Shown: positions 7,252-14,660, counted from the first letter of the stretch. The stretch: 14,711 nucleotides of DNA from CAYMCQ01 sp964389025 (GCA_964389025.1 CAYMCQ010000094.1:1-14711), one strand, 5' to 3'. Notes: a model not told the origin generated them from the sequence alone. Numbers and translations are program-made.

Positions 7252-8019
7252 TCACCTGCGTTTTGACGAATAAAAAACTTTCCACAAAACAAGCCCGTGC
7301 GCCGGCGCGCTCATGCCGGCCACACGCCGGTCACGATGCGAAAAGATTTTTTTGATTTCGTCAGTCGCAATTTTTCCCTGACCCACTTGCACCAGCGTTC
7401 CAACGATGCCCCGGCACATCTTGTAAAGAAACCCGTCGCCCTCGATCACGAACGTCAGCAGCGAGCCGCTCCGTTTGATGTCGCAGCGCGTCAACGTGCG
7501 CACCGTGGATTCCATTTCATAATTTCGCGTCGCCGCGAACGATTTGAAGTCGTGCTTGCCGGGGAAAAGTTTCGCCGCTGCCCGCATCGCCGCCAGATCC
7601 AACTTGCGCGGAACGTGCCACGCCTGATGCCGCAGCAACGGATTCATCGCCGGATGGTTCCAGACGAAGTAACGATACTGCTTGCCCGTCGCATCGAACC
7701 GCGCGTGAAAATCTTTCCGGCAACGCACCGTCGACACGACGCGGATGTCCTGCGGCAGAAATGCGTTGATGGCCAGCGCCAGTCTGTTCGCCGGCATCTT
7801 GAATTCCGCGCGCGGAATCTCCACGTGTGCGATCATCCCCAGCGCGTGAACGCCAGTGTCCGTGCGGCTGGAACTGTGGATGCGCTTGACGCTTGGGAAA
7901 AGTTTGCCAAGCGCCTCCTCGATTTTTTGCTGCACCCCGACGCCGGTTTTCTGCACCTGCCAGCCCTGATACGCCGCGCCGTCATAGGCGATGTTGAGTT
8001 TGAATTTGAGCGAGTCCAC
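7252..8019 (-). CDS. truA: tRNA pseudouridine(38-40) synthase
   Basis: TruA isomerises uridines 38-40 in the anticodon arm of many tRNAs. Visible blocks are the N-terminal KLNIAYDGAAYQGWQ, the catalytic SSSRTDTGVHALG (Asp54 with the start used here), FHARFDATGKQYRYFVWN, FKSFAATRNYEMESTVRT and FVIEGDGFLYKMCRGIVGTL. I place the start at GTG 8019 (VDSLKFKLN), giving 255 residues and matching where homologues begin. An ATG at 8055 would add twelve residues (MSICVHPWFNSP), most of them encoded by the adjacent palindromic repeat. If that ATG is used, the repeat has donated the start. It sits between ruvX and ileS on the same strand, with tRNA-related function shared with ileS. Neither start has a good ribosome binding site. 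Confidence 0.93.
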   Translation of the reverse strand: MDSLKFKLNIAYDGAAYQGWQVQKTGVGVQQKIEEALGKLFPSVKRIHSSSRTDTGVHALGMIAHVEIPRAEFKMPANRLALAINAFLPQDIRVVSTVRCRKDFHARFDATGKQYRYFVWNHPAMNPLLRHQAWHVPRKLDLAAMRAAAKLFPGKHDFKSFAATRNYEMESTVRTLTRCDIKRSGSLLTFVIEGDGFLYKMCRGIVGTLVQVGQGKIATDEIKKIFSHRDRRVAGMSAPAHGLVLWKVFYSSKRR

Positions 8020-8029
8020 AGGCGAATTA

Positions 8030-8180
8030 AACCACGGATGGACACAGATGGACACGGATAAACACCAGCGACGAGGGCAAACGAAAACCCCTCACCCGTC
8101 CTGCGGACACCCTCTCCCCATCGGATGGGGAGAGGGGCGGGGTGAGGGGCATCTGTGTTGATCCGTGTCCATCCGCGGTT
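8030..8180. repeat. Nested composite palindrome between ruvX and truA
   Basis: The outer arms 8030-8049 and 8161-8180 (AACCACGGATGGACACAGAT and its inverted partner) match at 18 of 20 positions. Nested inside is a different element: CCCCTCACCC 8088-8097 pairs with 8140-8149, and CCCTCTCCCCAT 8110-8121 pairs with 8125-8136 around a CGG loop. The inner part shares its core with 14570-14600. It fills almost the whole 167-base gap upstream of truA, and looks like one palindrome inserted into another. Confidence 0.82.
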
Positions 8181-8186
8181 AAAAAA

Positions 8187-8597
8187 TCAGGCCAGCCCAT
8201 CCAGATAACTCTGCAACAAAATCGCCGCAGCGGCCTTGTCCACTTTTTGTTTCCGTTCCGCGCGGCGGACTTCACCTTGAATCAGAAAACGGTTTGCCTG
8301 CGCTGAAGTCAATCGCTCGTCCCACGTTTTGATTGGAATTGTGATCGCGTCTTTCAGAACGGCGGCAAACTCTTGAACTTTCAATGCCGCCGGGCCGTAA
8401 CTGCCGTCCATGTTTCGCGGCATCCCGATCAAAATCATTTCCACTTCCTTCTCGCGGATGATTTCCTTGAGCCGCTCCAAAAACTTCGCGAACGGCTCGG
8501 CGGGAATAAACTCCAGCGGCTGCGCGATCATCTTCAACTCATCGCTCACCGCGACGCCGATGCGAACAGTTCCGTAATCGAGGGCGAGAATGCGCAT
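8187..8597 (-). CDS. ruvX: Putative pre-16S rRNA nuclease (YqgF/RuvX, RNase H-like fold)
   Basis: A 136-residue protein of normal length for the YqgF family, which acts in maturation of the 16S rRNA 5' end and was once named as a Holliday-junction resolvase. The RNase H-like acidic residues are visible: Asp7 in ALDYGTVRIGVAVSDE, Glu94 in TWDERLTSAQA and Asp120 in KVDKAAAAILLQSYLD. The loop GMPRNMDGSYG (58-68) is also conserved. Its ATG lies five bases after the hemL stop, so it is almost certainly co-transcribed with hemL and depends on translation running through from it. No separate ribosome binding site is evident. Confidence 0.94.
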   Translation of the reverse strand: MRILALDYGTVRIGVAVSDELKMIAQPLEFIPAEPFAKFLERLKEIIREKEVEMILIGMPRNMDGSYGPAALKVQEFAAVLKDAITIPIKTWDERLTSAQANRFLIQGEVRRAERKQKVDKAAAAILLQSYLDGLA

Positions 8598-8602
8598 GGG
8601 AA

Positions 8603-9958
8603 TTACAAGCTTTTCAAGACTTTGGCTGCTGCTTTCACGGTCTGCTCAATGTCTTTTTCGCTGTGCGCAGTCGAAATAAACCCTGCCTCGAATTGTGATG
8701 GCGCAAGATAAACGCCTTCGTTCAACATGCCGTGAAAATATTTTTTGAAACGCTCGCGGTCGCTATGCATCGCGTCGGCAAGGTTGTGAACGGGCTTGTC
8801 TGTGAAATAGCCGCAGAACATGGAGCCGATGCGCTGGAACTGCGCGGGGATTTTCGCAGCGCGTGCGGCGTCTTTCATTCCCGCTTCCAGTTGCGCGCCG
8901 AGTTTTTCGAGAAGCTTGTAGCCGCTCGTTTCGGAGGGCGGAGTTCCACGACGCCCTAACTTCGTTTTCAATTTTGATTTAGGGCGTCGCGGAGCTCCGC
9001 CCTCCGATAATTCTTCGAGCGCCGCGATTCCTGCCGCCATCGCCAGTGGATTTCCGCTCAACGTGCCGGCTTGATACACCGGGCCGAGCGGCGCGAGACA
9101 ATCCATGATATCCGCGCGCCCGCCGAACGCGCCGACGGGCAATCCGCCGCCGATGATTTTTCCAAAGCAGCTCAAGTCCGGCGTGATGCCGAAAAGTTTT
9201 TGCGCGCCGCCGAAACTCAAACGAAATCCAGTCATCACTTCATCGAAAATCAAAACCGTTCCGTGCTCGCTCGTGATTTTGCGCAGAAATTCCAGATAAC
9301 CCGGCTTCGGCAGATACAAACCCGCATTGCCCGGCACAGGCTCAATGATGATTGCGGCGATTTGATTTTTGTTCGCAGCGAACGCGGCTCTGACGGTGTC
9401 AACGTCGTTGAACGGCAGCACGATGGTGTCGCGCGTCATGTTCGCTGGAACACCCGCGCTGTCGGGACTGCCGAAGGTCAGCGCCCCGGAACCAGCTTTC
9501 ACCAAAAGAAAATCCGCGTGGCCGTGATAGCAGCCGTCGAACTTGATGATCTTGTCGCGCTTCGTGAAGCCGCGCGCGACGCGGATGGCCGACATGCACG
9601 CTTCCGTGCCGGAATTTGTCATGCGGACTTTTTGCACGCTCGGCACGGCGTCGCAGACGAGCTTCGCCATCTTCACTTCGAGCGGATTCGGAATGCCGAA
9701 GCTCGTGCCGTTGTCAGCGGCGGCTTTGACGGCGGAAATGATTTTCGGATGCGCGTGGCCGAGAATCGCCGGCCCCCAGGTGCAGACATAATCAATGTAT
9801 TCGTTGCCGTCCACGTCCCACACGCGGCAGCCTCTGGCCTTGTTGACGAAAAACGGCTGCCCGCCGACGGCGCGGAACGCGCGCACCGGCGAATTCACTC
9901 CGCCGGGAATGTATTTCAGCGCTTCGGCAAAAAGTTTTTCGGATTGAACGCGGCTCAC
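8603..9958 (-). CDS. hemL: Glutamate-1-semialdehyde 2,1-aminomutase with a 25-residue repeat-derived insertion
   Basis: A 451-residue PLP enzyme that converts glutamate 1-semialdehyde to 5-aminolevulinate, so the organism makes haem precursors by the C5 route. Motifs: IPGGVNSPVRAF (17-28), NSGTEACMSAIRVARG (115-130), DGCYHGHAD (141-149), the PLP-contact FDEVMTGFR (238-246), and the Schiff-base Lys267 in SCFGKIIGGGLPVGAFGG. The start is GTG at 9958, which gives the usual N-terminus (SRVQSEKLFAEA). Homologues are about 425-432 residues; the surplus is residues 318-343, encoded by a palindrome at 8932-9006. It heads the minus-strand cluster and is divergent from vsr. I could not identify a promoter in the AT-rich 9959-10067 gap. 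Confidence 0.97.
   Translation of the reverse strand: MSRVQSEKLFAEALKYIPGGVNSPVRAFRAVGGQPFFVNKARGCRVWDVDGNEYIDYVCTWGPAILGHAHPKIISAVKAAADNGTSFGIPNPLEVKMAKLVCDAVPSVQKVRMTNSGTEACMSAIRVARGFTKRDKIIKFDGCYHGHADFLLVKAGSGALTFGSPDSAGVPANMTRDTIVLPFNDVDTVRAAFAANKNQIAAIIIEPVPGNAGLYLPKPGYLEFLRKITSEHGTVLIFDEVMTGFRLSFGGAQKLFGITPDLSCFGKIIGGGLPVGAFGGRADIMDCLAPLGPVYQAGTLSGNPLAMAAGIAALEELSEGGAPRRPKSKLKTKLGRRGTPPSETSGYKLLEKLGAQLEAGMKDAARAAKIPAQFQRIGSMFCGYFTDKPVHNLADAMHSDRERFKKYFHGMLNEGVYLAPSQFEAGFISTAHSEKDIEQTVKAAAKVLKSL
8932..9006. repeat. 75-bp palindromic element inserted in frame in hemL
   Basis: The 28-base arms 8932-8959 and 8979-9006 are inverted copies matching at 26 of 28 positions (outermost 12 exact, CGGAGGGCGGAG), with a 19-base AT-rich loop. 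The length is exactly 25 codons and there is no stop on the hemL strand. It encodes EGGAPRRP, KSKLKTKL and GRRGTPPSE between the family-like stretches AALEEL and GYKLLEKLGAQL. Confidence 0.88.
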
Positions 9959-10067
9959 GGAAAAAAATTAAGGAAGACCAAGCAAAGTTGCGAATAAATT
10001 AAACGGAGCCGTAACACATGTTTTACCAAGATAAATGGTATTTTTTGATCTGCAACAAACGCCGGAT

Positions 10068-10460
10068 ATGTTTTCCAAAATACAACCTTCCCAAATCATG
10101 TCAGCGGTTAAGTCTGCAGGCAACAGAAATACCGAACTGAGATTGGTTTCTATGTTTCGGGCAAGTGGAGTCACGGGCTGGCGAAGAAATCAGAAGCTCC
10201 CGGGAAAACCAGATTGTATTTTCCGCCGTGAACGATTGGCCGTCTTTGTGGACGGATGCTTTTGGCATGGCTACGGACGGCATTGCCGGATGCCGCAAAA
10301 CAACAAGCGAAACTGGCAATTTGAAATCGCTCGAAACATGGTGCTGGATAATAACGCGACGCGACGGCTTCGAAAAAATGACCGGGGAGTCTTGTGTGAG
10401 TGGGGGAACATTCGCTCAAAGCTCCAATTCAGGTTGCGAAGCGCATCAAATCAGTATTGA
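10068..10460 (+). CDS. vsr: Very short patch repair endonuclease-like protein, C-terminus frameshifted
   Basis: Vsr nicks DNA beside T:G mismatches left by deamination of 5-methylcytosine. The N-terminal two thirds match the family: IMSAVKSAGNRNTELRL (10-26), GVTGWRRNQKLPGKPD (34-49, with catalytic-type Asp49), FVDGCFWHG (60-68, His67) and HCRMP (72-76). After Trp112 the frame turns non-homologous (GNIRSKLQ), while the expected continuation EHSLKAPIQVAKRIKSVL is found one base back in another frame from 10406, right at a run of five G (10402-10406). The usual GW before RVL is also replaced (DR). It is therefore probably a decaying gene or carries a sequencing slip. ATG 10068 is preferred over 10035 by homology. 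No cytosine methyltransferase gene is present in the window. Confidence 0.75.
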   Translation: MFSKIQPSQIMSAVKSAGNRNTELRLVSMFRASGVTGWRRNQKLPGKPDCIFRRERLAVFVDGCFWHGYGRHCRMPQNNKRNWQFEIARNMVLDNNATRRLRKNDRGVLCEWGNIRSKLQFRLRSASNQY

Positions 10461-10473
10461 GTGCGGACATTGA

Positions 10474-10912
10474 ATACCTTATCCGGTTTGGGAAGAAAAT
10501 TATGCGCCACAAGAAACCACCAAAGCGCTGGAAAAAAAATCGTCTCATATCGCAACCTCAGAAAGGCAACCCGCCGGGCTGCCGTTTGATGTCGCTGCGA
10601 TCCGAAAAGAAATACAGGCGTTCTTCGAGAGTCTTGATGAGGACGGCAAGAAGATCGGCGGCCGAAAATGGGGATACGACGGTGAACGGAGGCATTATCC
10701 CCGATGAGATTTTTCCTCACCGGAAACATCCCGATGTTCGCATTGCTCGTCGCGCAAGCACGATTGCAAGTCTCGCCCGTGTCATCAGCGAGAGGAAAGT
10801 TTCAAAAGGACTTCGTCAGACTTTGTTGACTCAAGCGCGGCGTCTTGAGCGGCTTGCTGCGGAACGATTGAAAGATTTTCCAAAAGACGCTTCGGAAAAT
10901 AACGACGAGTAG
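10474..10912 (+). pseudogene. Remnant of a second gene split over two frames, possibly a GIY-YIG-type nuclease
   Basis: One frame from 10474 reads PYPVWEENYAPQETTK, then LPFDVAAIRKEIQAFFESL and DGKKIGGRKWGYDGE before a stop at about 10707. The next frame over then carries IIPDEIFPHRKHPDVRIARR and ASTIASLARVISERKV and continues to the stop at 10912. Both halves look coding, neither has a proper gene start, and they join at about 10670-10705 in different frames. The KIGGRKWG block followed by YDGE recalls GIY-YIG nucleases in which the catalytic core follows directly; that core seems to be missing. The nuclease identity rests on my memory of such sequences and is uncertain. The gene is directly downstream of the vsr-like gene, in a setting typical of modification and repair islands. 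A single frame (10502-10912) is open but reads non-homologous arginine-rich sequence in its first half. Confidence 0.5.
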
Positions 10913-10961
10913 ATTCACCCTTAGCTGCTCAAATACTTGTTTCCGCATTGTCCATAATCCC

Positions 10962-11792
10962 ATGCCATGTTTTGTTAACTGGAAACGAAGGGTTGCACGC
11001 GTGCTGTTAATACCGCTCATTCTCTACCTTTTGCTCGTCGTCGCGATTATGCTTTATCAGCGACGGCTGCTTTATTTCCCGACGAAGTTGACTCCACAAC
11101 TCGCGGAACAGATGGCGAGGGGAGACGGGCTGTCGCCGTGGAAAAACAAAGCGGGCCAGATCATCGGATGGCAGTTGCCTGCAAGCGCGTCTTCGACGGG
11201 CGCGATTCTCGTTGTTCATGGAAATGGCGGCTGCGCTGTTGATCGGGGTTATCTTGCCAGGCCGATTCACGCCGCCGCGTCCGTTGACGTGTTTGTGCTC
11301 GAATATCCCGGTTACGGCGCACGAGATGGTTCACCCAGCGCGAAAAGTTTTTTTGCGGCGGCTGAGGAAGCGTTCGATCTGCTGCCAGCCAGCGTTCCGA
11401 GATTCATCGTGAGCGAATCGCTCGGCGCGGGCGTCGCGTGCCATTTGGCCAAGACGCGCGAAGTCGCCGGTTTGATGCTTTTTGCGCCTTACAACAATCT
11501 GGCTGCCGTCGCTCAAAAGAAAATGCCGTTTCTGCCGGTGCGGTTGATTCTGAAGGATCGGTTTGATCCAGCGCAAAGCCTCAAGGATTATCGCGGCCCG
11601 CTGGGAATTGTTCTCGCCGGGTCAGATGAAGTTATTCCGCCGAAATTCGGCCACCTGCTCCACGACGGCTACGCTGGACCGAAAACGATCCAGATCATTT
11701 CTGGCGCTCGTCACAACGAGATTTACGAGCAGTCGGCGGACTGGTGGAAAAAAGTTTTTGCGTTCTGGCAACAGAATGGAAAACACTCGTGA
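10962..11792 (+). CDS. Membrane-anchored alpha/beta hydrolase
   Basis: A 276-residue protein with an N-terminal basic stretch and one membrane segment (about 14-31), followed by an alpha/beta-hydrolase domain probably outside the cytoplasm. Seen in order: VVHGNGG (84-90, oxyanion region), LEYPGYGARDGSPS (113-126), the nucleophile elbow SESLGAG with Ser153, acid Asp222 in AGSDEVIPP and His251 in ARHNEI. The elbow has Ser in place of the first Gly of GxSxG. It resembles the ABHD13/BEM46-like group of single-pass hydrolases, whose substrates are generally unknown. It stands alone on the plus strand, convergent with lptD. Confidence 0.87.
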   Translation: MPCFVNWKRRVARVLLIPLILYLLLVVAIMLYQRRLLYFPTKLTPQLAEQMARGDGLSPWKNKAGQIIGWQLPASASSTGAILVVHGNGGCAVDRGYLARPIHAAASVDVFVLEYPGYGARDGSPSAKSFFAAAEEAFDLLPASVPRFIVSESLGAGVACHLAKTREVAGLMLFAPYNNLAAVAQKKMPFLPVRLILKDRFDPAQSLKDYRGPLGIVLAGSDEVIPPKFGHLLHDGYAGPKTIQIISGARHNEIYEQSADWWKKVFAFWQQNGKHS

Positions 11793-11806
11793 ACGCCGTG
11801 GCAGCC

Positions 11807-11859
11807 GACGTAAGGAGGCTCATTATTTCCCGGCCAAAGAGTTAGAGCCTCCTTACGTC
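11807..11859. repeat. Palindromic repeat between convergent hydrolase and lptD
   Basis: An exact 15-base inverted repeat (GACGTAAGGAGGCTC at 11807-11821, partner at 11845-11859) with a 23-base spacer fills the 86-base gap between two converging genes. It could act as a shared transcription barrier, but neither side has a T-tract. Confidence 0.8.
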
Positions 11860-11878
11860 AGCTACGACCGAGTTTTGC

Positions 11879-14071
11879 TCAGCTGCCTCCGAGCAGCGAA
11901 TAGGGATTGTTCACGTCGCTGTTCACGCCGAAGCGCGGAAACGCCTTGATCGAAAAAGTGACTGCAATCGTGAAATCATCCGAGGCGTTGCGGTGGTCGC
12001 GCAGCCGAAGGCTGAGCGCGCCGGTCCAACTGCGCATGTCCTTGTAAATCGTGTAGAGTTGTTCTTCGAGCCGTCCGTCGCGCGCCTCAAAGTGATGCAC
12101 CGCGCGGAAGCCCCAGTTCTCGTTCAACCGATAAAGCATCGCGCTGCGGATGAGATTGTTTCCAACTCCCAGCGCCGTCGTCGTCGCCCGCAAATCGTCC
12201 CGCAGATAAAAATGCCCGAGGCTCCAGCTCCACGTTTCGTTCGGTTGCAGGGTCAGCGTGTTGTAGGACATCGTCCAATTTTCAGAGTTGATGTCGTAGC
12301 GAATGACGGATTCGAGCGCGATCCAGTTGCGCGGACGGAAAACCAAATCCGAATAAACGTCGGCAAAAGTTTTTTGACGGTGATGTGGAACCAGCCGCCA
12401 GTCGGTGAACACCTGCCAGTCCACGAGATTTTCGACCGCGCCATCCCGTTTCGTTTGAAGCCTGTTGCGGAGGCCGAGGCGGAAAACATTCTGGCTGTCA
12501 ATGGAATCAATGGCGTTGTAATCGGGAAATTCGAGCGGCTGCAGGCGCAGGCTCGGCAGTTCGTAATCGAACTGCGGCAACTCCTTCGGCGCCCTGTTCG
12601 GCGCGGGAACGAAAACGTAATTCAGCGACGGCTGGACGATGTGGCGCAAGCCGTCGGCGTCGAGCAATTTGCTTTGCGCGCCGGGCCAGACGCGCGAAGC
12701 CTTGGTGGAAAGTTCAGCGCCGGTGTTGAACACACCACGGACTTCCTCGTCGGTCGCAGCGCCGGGGCCGCGAGTTTCGCCGTAGTAGGTGAAGCGCCCG
12801 CCGATTCGCGGGGTGAAATTCAGCCAGCCAAAGAAATTCAGCGGCATCACAACCTGATGATACGTGTCGGCGCGCGCGGCGGAGTAATCCATCAGCGCCG
12901 GGCCGTTCGTTTCCGCGAAAAGGCGGCGATAATATCCCGCCGAGCTTTCACTCTCGTAGTAAAAGTAAGAATCGCCGAGTTGCTGGCGAAAACCGGTGAG
13001 TCGAACGTCGGGCAATCGCTCGACTGTTTCAAAAAAATCGTTCACCTGCGGCTGCACGTAGGCGTCGAGGCTGAAATTGTCCCAGAACTTGTTGACTTCG
13101 ACGAACGTGCTGGGCTGCGGGTTTTGCCGATACTCGCCCTCGAAGAATTCGCGGACGACGCGCGGGTCGCTTTGATAACGGACTTGCGAACGGACGTTGA
13201 AATTCGTGAATGGATGGGCGAGCCAGGAAAAATAAAACCGCTGGCGATTTTCCGGCATGACTTTTCCGCTCAAATCTTCCTCCGGCTCCTGGTCGCGCAA
13301 ATAATAATACCGCAACGAGCCGTCGCCCCAACGACCGAGGTGAAAATTCAAGTCAGGCCCGCCGGCCACTCCGCGCTTGATGCGGTAGTCGAGATGAATC
13401 GCTCCATCCAGTTCGTCGTTCCAGAACCAGTTGTAGCTGCCCAACAGGAACGGCCCGAACCTGCTGCGATAGCCGGGCGTGAAATTGAAATGATTCGCGC
13501 GCGCGCCGAGCGTCCGGCGGTAAAACGGAAAATAAAAGACCGGCACGTTGCCCACATACAGCGTGGCGTGCGTGGCCTCGACGTATTTGTCTTGCACAAT
13601 CACCAGATGTTTCGTTCGCACTTTCAAGAGCGGCTCAGAAACGTCATCCATCGTCACCATGGCATCTCGCGCGGTGTAAATTTCGTTCGTGTCCGAACTC
13701 AGTCCCTTGCCTTCCATGAAGAACGGGTCTTTGCCGGAACGAAACTGCTCGGACTCCATGACGCCCGTTTTGAAGTTATAGCGGATGTGTTCGCCGACGA
13801 AAACCTGGTCGTCGAGCTGGATGCGAACGTCGCCGTCGGCTTCAGCTTGATAGGTTTTCTCGTTGACCTTCGCCCGGTGCGCCGTGAGAACAGAGCCGCC
13901 TTGTTTGATTACCACACCGTTTGTCGCCACCGCCAGCCCCGTGGCAAGGTCATAGACCAACTCGCCGTTTGGGGTGGTGATTTCCCACAGTTGTTCCTGC
14001 GATTGATCCTGGGCGCGCAAAAAGAAAGTTGCGAGCGGAAACACCAGAAGCACGATGGCTAGTTTTCTCAT
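11879..14071 (-). CDS. lptD: LPS-assembly protein LptD (outer-membrane beta-barrel)
   Basis: A 730-residue protein with a Sec signal peptide (about 1-20, MRKLAIVLLVFPLATFFLRA). It is followed by an OstA/LptA-like jellyroll (about 30-150: AVATNGVVIKQGGSVLTAHR, YQAEADGDVRI) and a long barrel region rich in alternating aromatic and charged residues. The conserved VPVFYFPFYRR block (176-186) marks the jellyroll-barrel junction. LptD, with the lipoprotein LptE, inserts lipopolysaccharide into the outer leaflet, so its presence implies an LPS-bearing outer membrane. I find no cysteine anywhere in the protein, so the disulfide-controlled assembly known from E. coli cannot apply. It is divergent from the small ORF at 14300. 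The long open frame on the opposite strand is a shadow. A more general OstA-type barrel role cannot be excluded. Confidence 0.87.
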   Translation of the reverse strand: MRKLAIVLLVFPLATFFLRAQDQSQEQLWEITTPNGELVYDLATGLAVATNGVVIKQGGSVLTAHRAKVNEKTYQAEADGDVRIQLDDQVFVGEHIRYNFKTGVMESEQFRSGKDPFFMEGKGLSSDTNEIYTARDAMVTMDDVSEPLLKVRTKHLVIVQDKYVEATHATLYVGNVPVFYFPFYRRTLGARANHFNFTPGYRSRFGPFLLGSYNWFWNDELDGAIHLDYRIKRGVAGGPDLNFHLGRWGDGSLRYYYLRDQEPEEDLSGKVMPENRQRFYFSWLAHPFTNFNVRSQVRYQSDPRVVREFFEGEYRQNPQPSTFVEVNKFWDNFSLDAYVQPQVNDFFETVERLPDVRLTGFRQQLGDSYFYYESESSAGYYRRLFAETNGPALMDYSAARADTYHQVVMPLNFFGWLNFTPRIGGRFTYYGETRGPGAATDEEVRGVFNTGAELSTKASRVWPGAQSKLLDADGLRHIVQPSLNYVFVPAPNRAPKELPQFDYELPSLRLQPLEFPDYNAIDSIDSQNVFRLGLRNRLQTKRDGAVENLVDWQVFTDWRLVPHHRQKTFADVYSDLVFRPRNWIALESVIRYDINSENWTMSYNTLTLQPNETWSWSLGHFYLRDDLRATTTALGVGNNLIRSAMLYRLNENWGFRAVHHFEARDGRLEEQLYTIYKDMRSWTGALSLRLRDHRNASDDFTIAVTFSIKAFPRFGVNSDVNNPYSLLGGS

Positions 14072-14128
14072 TGCCGGGCAAAGCTAAACAGAAGGATTTT
14101 TCCCTGCCAAGCGGGATTTTCCTGGAAT

Positions 14129-14207
14129 CGTAATCGCAATCGTTCTCGTCCCTCGCCCTCGTTTTGCCTCGCAGCGAATTTCGAGGACGAGGACGAGAAC
14201 AATTACG
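14129..14207. repeat. Imperfect palindrome of CTCGTC tracts upstream of lptD
   Basis: The arm 14129-14161 (CGTAATCGCAATCGTTCTCG then CCCTCGCCCTCG) is an imperfect inverted match of 14182-14207 (CGAGGACGAGGACGAGAACA then ATTACG). It lies in the divergent gap between lptD and the 71-codon ORF, where promoters for both would be expected. I could not pick out a promoter with confidence. Confidence 0.65.
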
Positions 14208-14299
14208 GGAACGAGTAGAATTGCCGGTGAATCCACGGGAAACCAAGTCTGTGGAAAGTTTTTATTGGCACATGAACTGCAATAGCGATTCCCGAAGTT

Positions 14300-14515
14300 A
14301 TGAACGTAAAACTCATCAAAGTCCTTCGCGACATTCGGGACCTGAACTCGACGCCGGTGCGGCGGGTTCATCCGAAGCCGACGATGCTTTACCTGATGGA
14401 ACTGCGTTCGCACGCCTACCACAACGGTTTTTCCCACCGCCAAATCGCCATTCCCGTCCAGATGAAAAATGGAAATGACGAGCAGGCTCTGGTCGTGAAA
14501 ATCAAGCATCTGTAA
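14300..14515 (+). CDS. Small protein of unknown function
   Basis: A 71-residue ORF beginning MNVKLIKVLRDIRDLN and ending DEQALVVKIKHL. It is soluble, slightly basic, with no signal peptide, membrane segment or cysteine. Codon third positions are GC-rich like the neighbouring genes, and the start follows a purine-bearing stretch (CCGAAGTT) seven bases or fewer upstream, which modestly supports translation. I do not recognise a family. Divergent from lptD; the next stretch downstream is repeat. Confidence 0.55.
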   Translation: MNVKLIKVLRDIRDLNSTPVRRVHPKPTMLYLMELRSHAYHNGFSHRQIAIPVQMKNGNDEQALVVKIKHL

Positions 14516-14569
14516 TCTTGTCGGCAGAGCGCGTCATTCCAAGACCGTCTCAAAACTCGATGATTTCTT

Positions 14570-14660
14570 CCTCTCCCCATGAGGAACGAATGGGGAGAGG
14601 GGTATTCCGAACAAAAACGATCCTCCTCTCCCCAACCCTCTCCTCCATCAGATGGAGGAG
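14570..14660. repeat. CTCTCCCC palindromic repeats at the right edge
   Basis: Two hairpins: CCTCTCCCCAT 14570-14580 with 14590-14600 (11 bp exact), and CTCCTCCAT 14640-14648 with 14652-14660 (9 bp exact, loop CAG), with a further CCTCTCCCC copy between. The core is shared with the inner element at 8110-8136. Beyond it, 14661-14711 shows nothing I can assign. Confidence 0.75.

Noticed and set aside
6534..7355. 273-codon open frame antisense to ileS
   Set aside because: Shadow of the ileS N-terminal coding region; no motif of its own.
8030..8180. CRISPR-like repeat array
   Set aside because: The units are inverted repeats, not evenly spaced direct repeats with spacers; no cas genes are present.
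11807..11859. Classic rho-independent terminator
   Set aside because: A strong stem is present but no T-tract follows on either strand and the loop is 23 bases; kept as a repeat instead.
11993..14062. 689-codon open frame antisense to lptD
   Set aside because: It mirrors the lptD codons in a GC-rich gene, has no recognisable domain, and lptD itself shows a signal peptide and family motifs.
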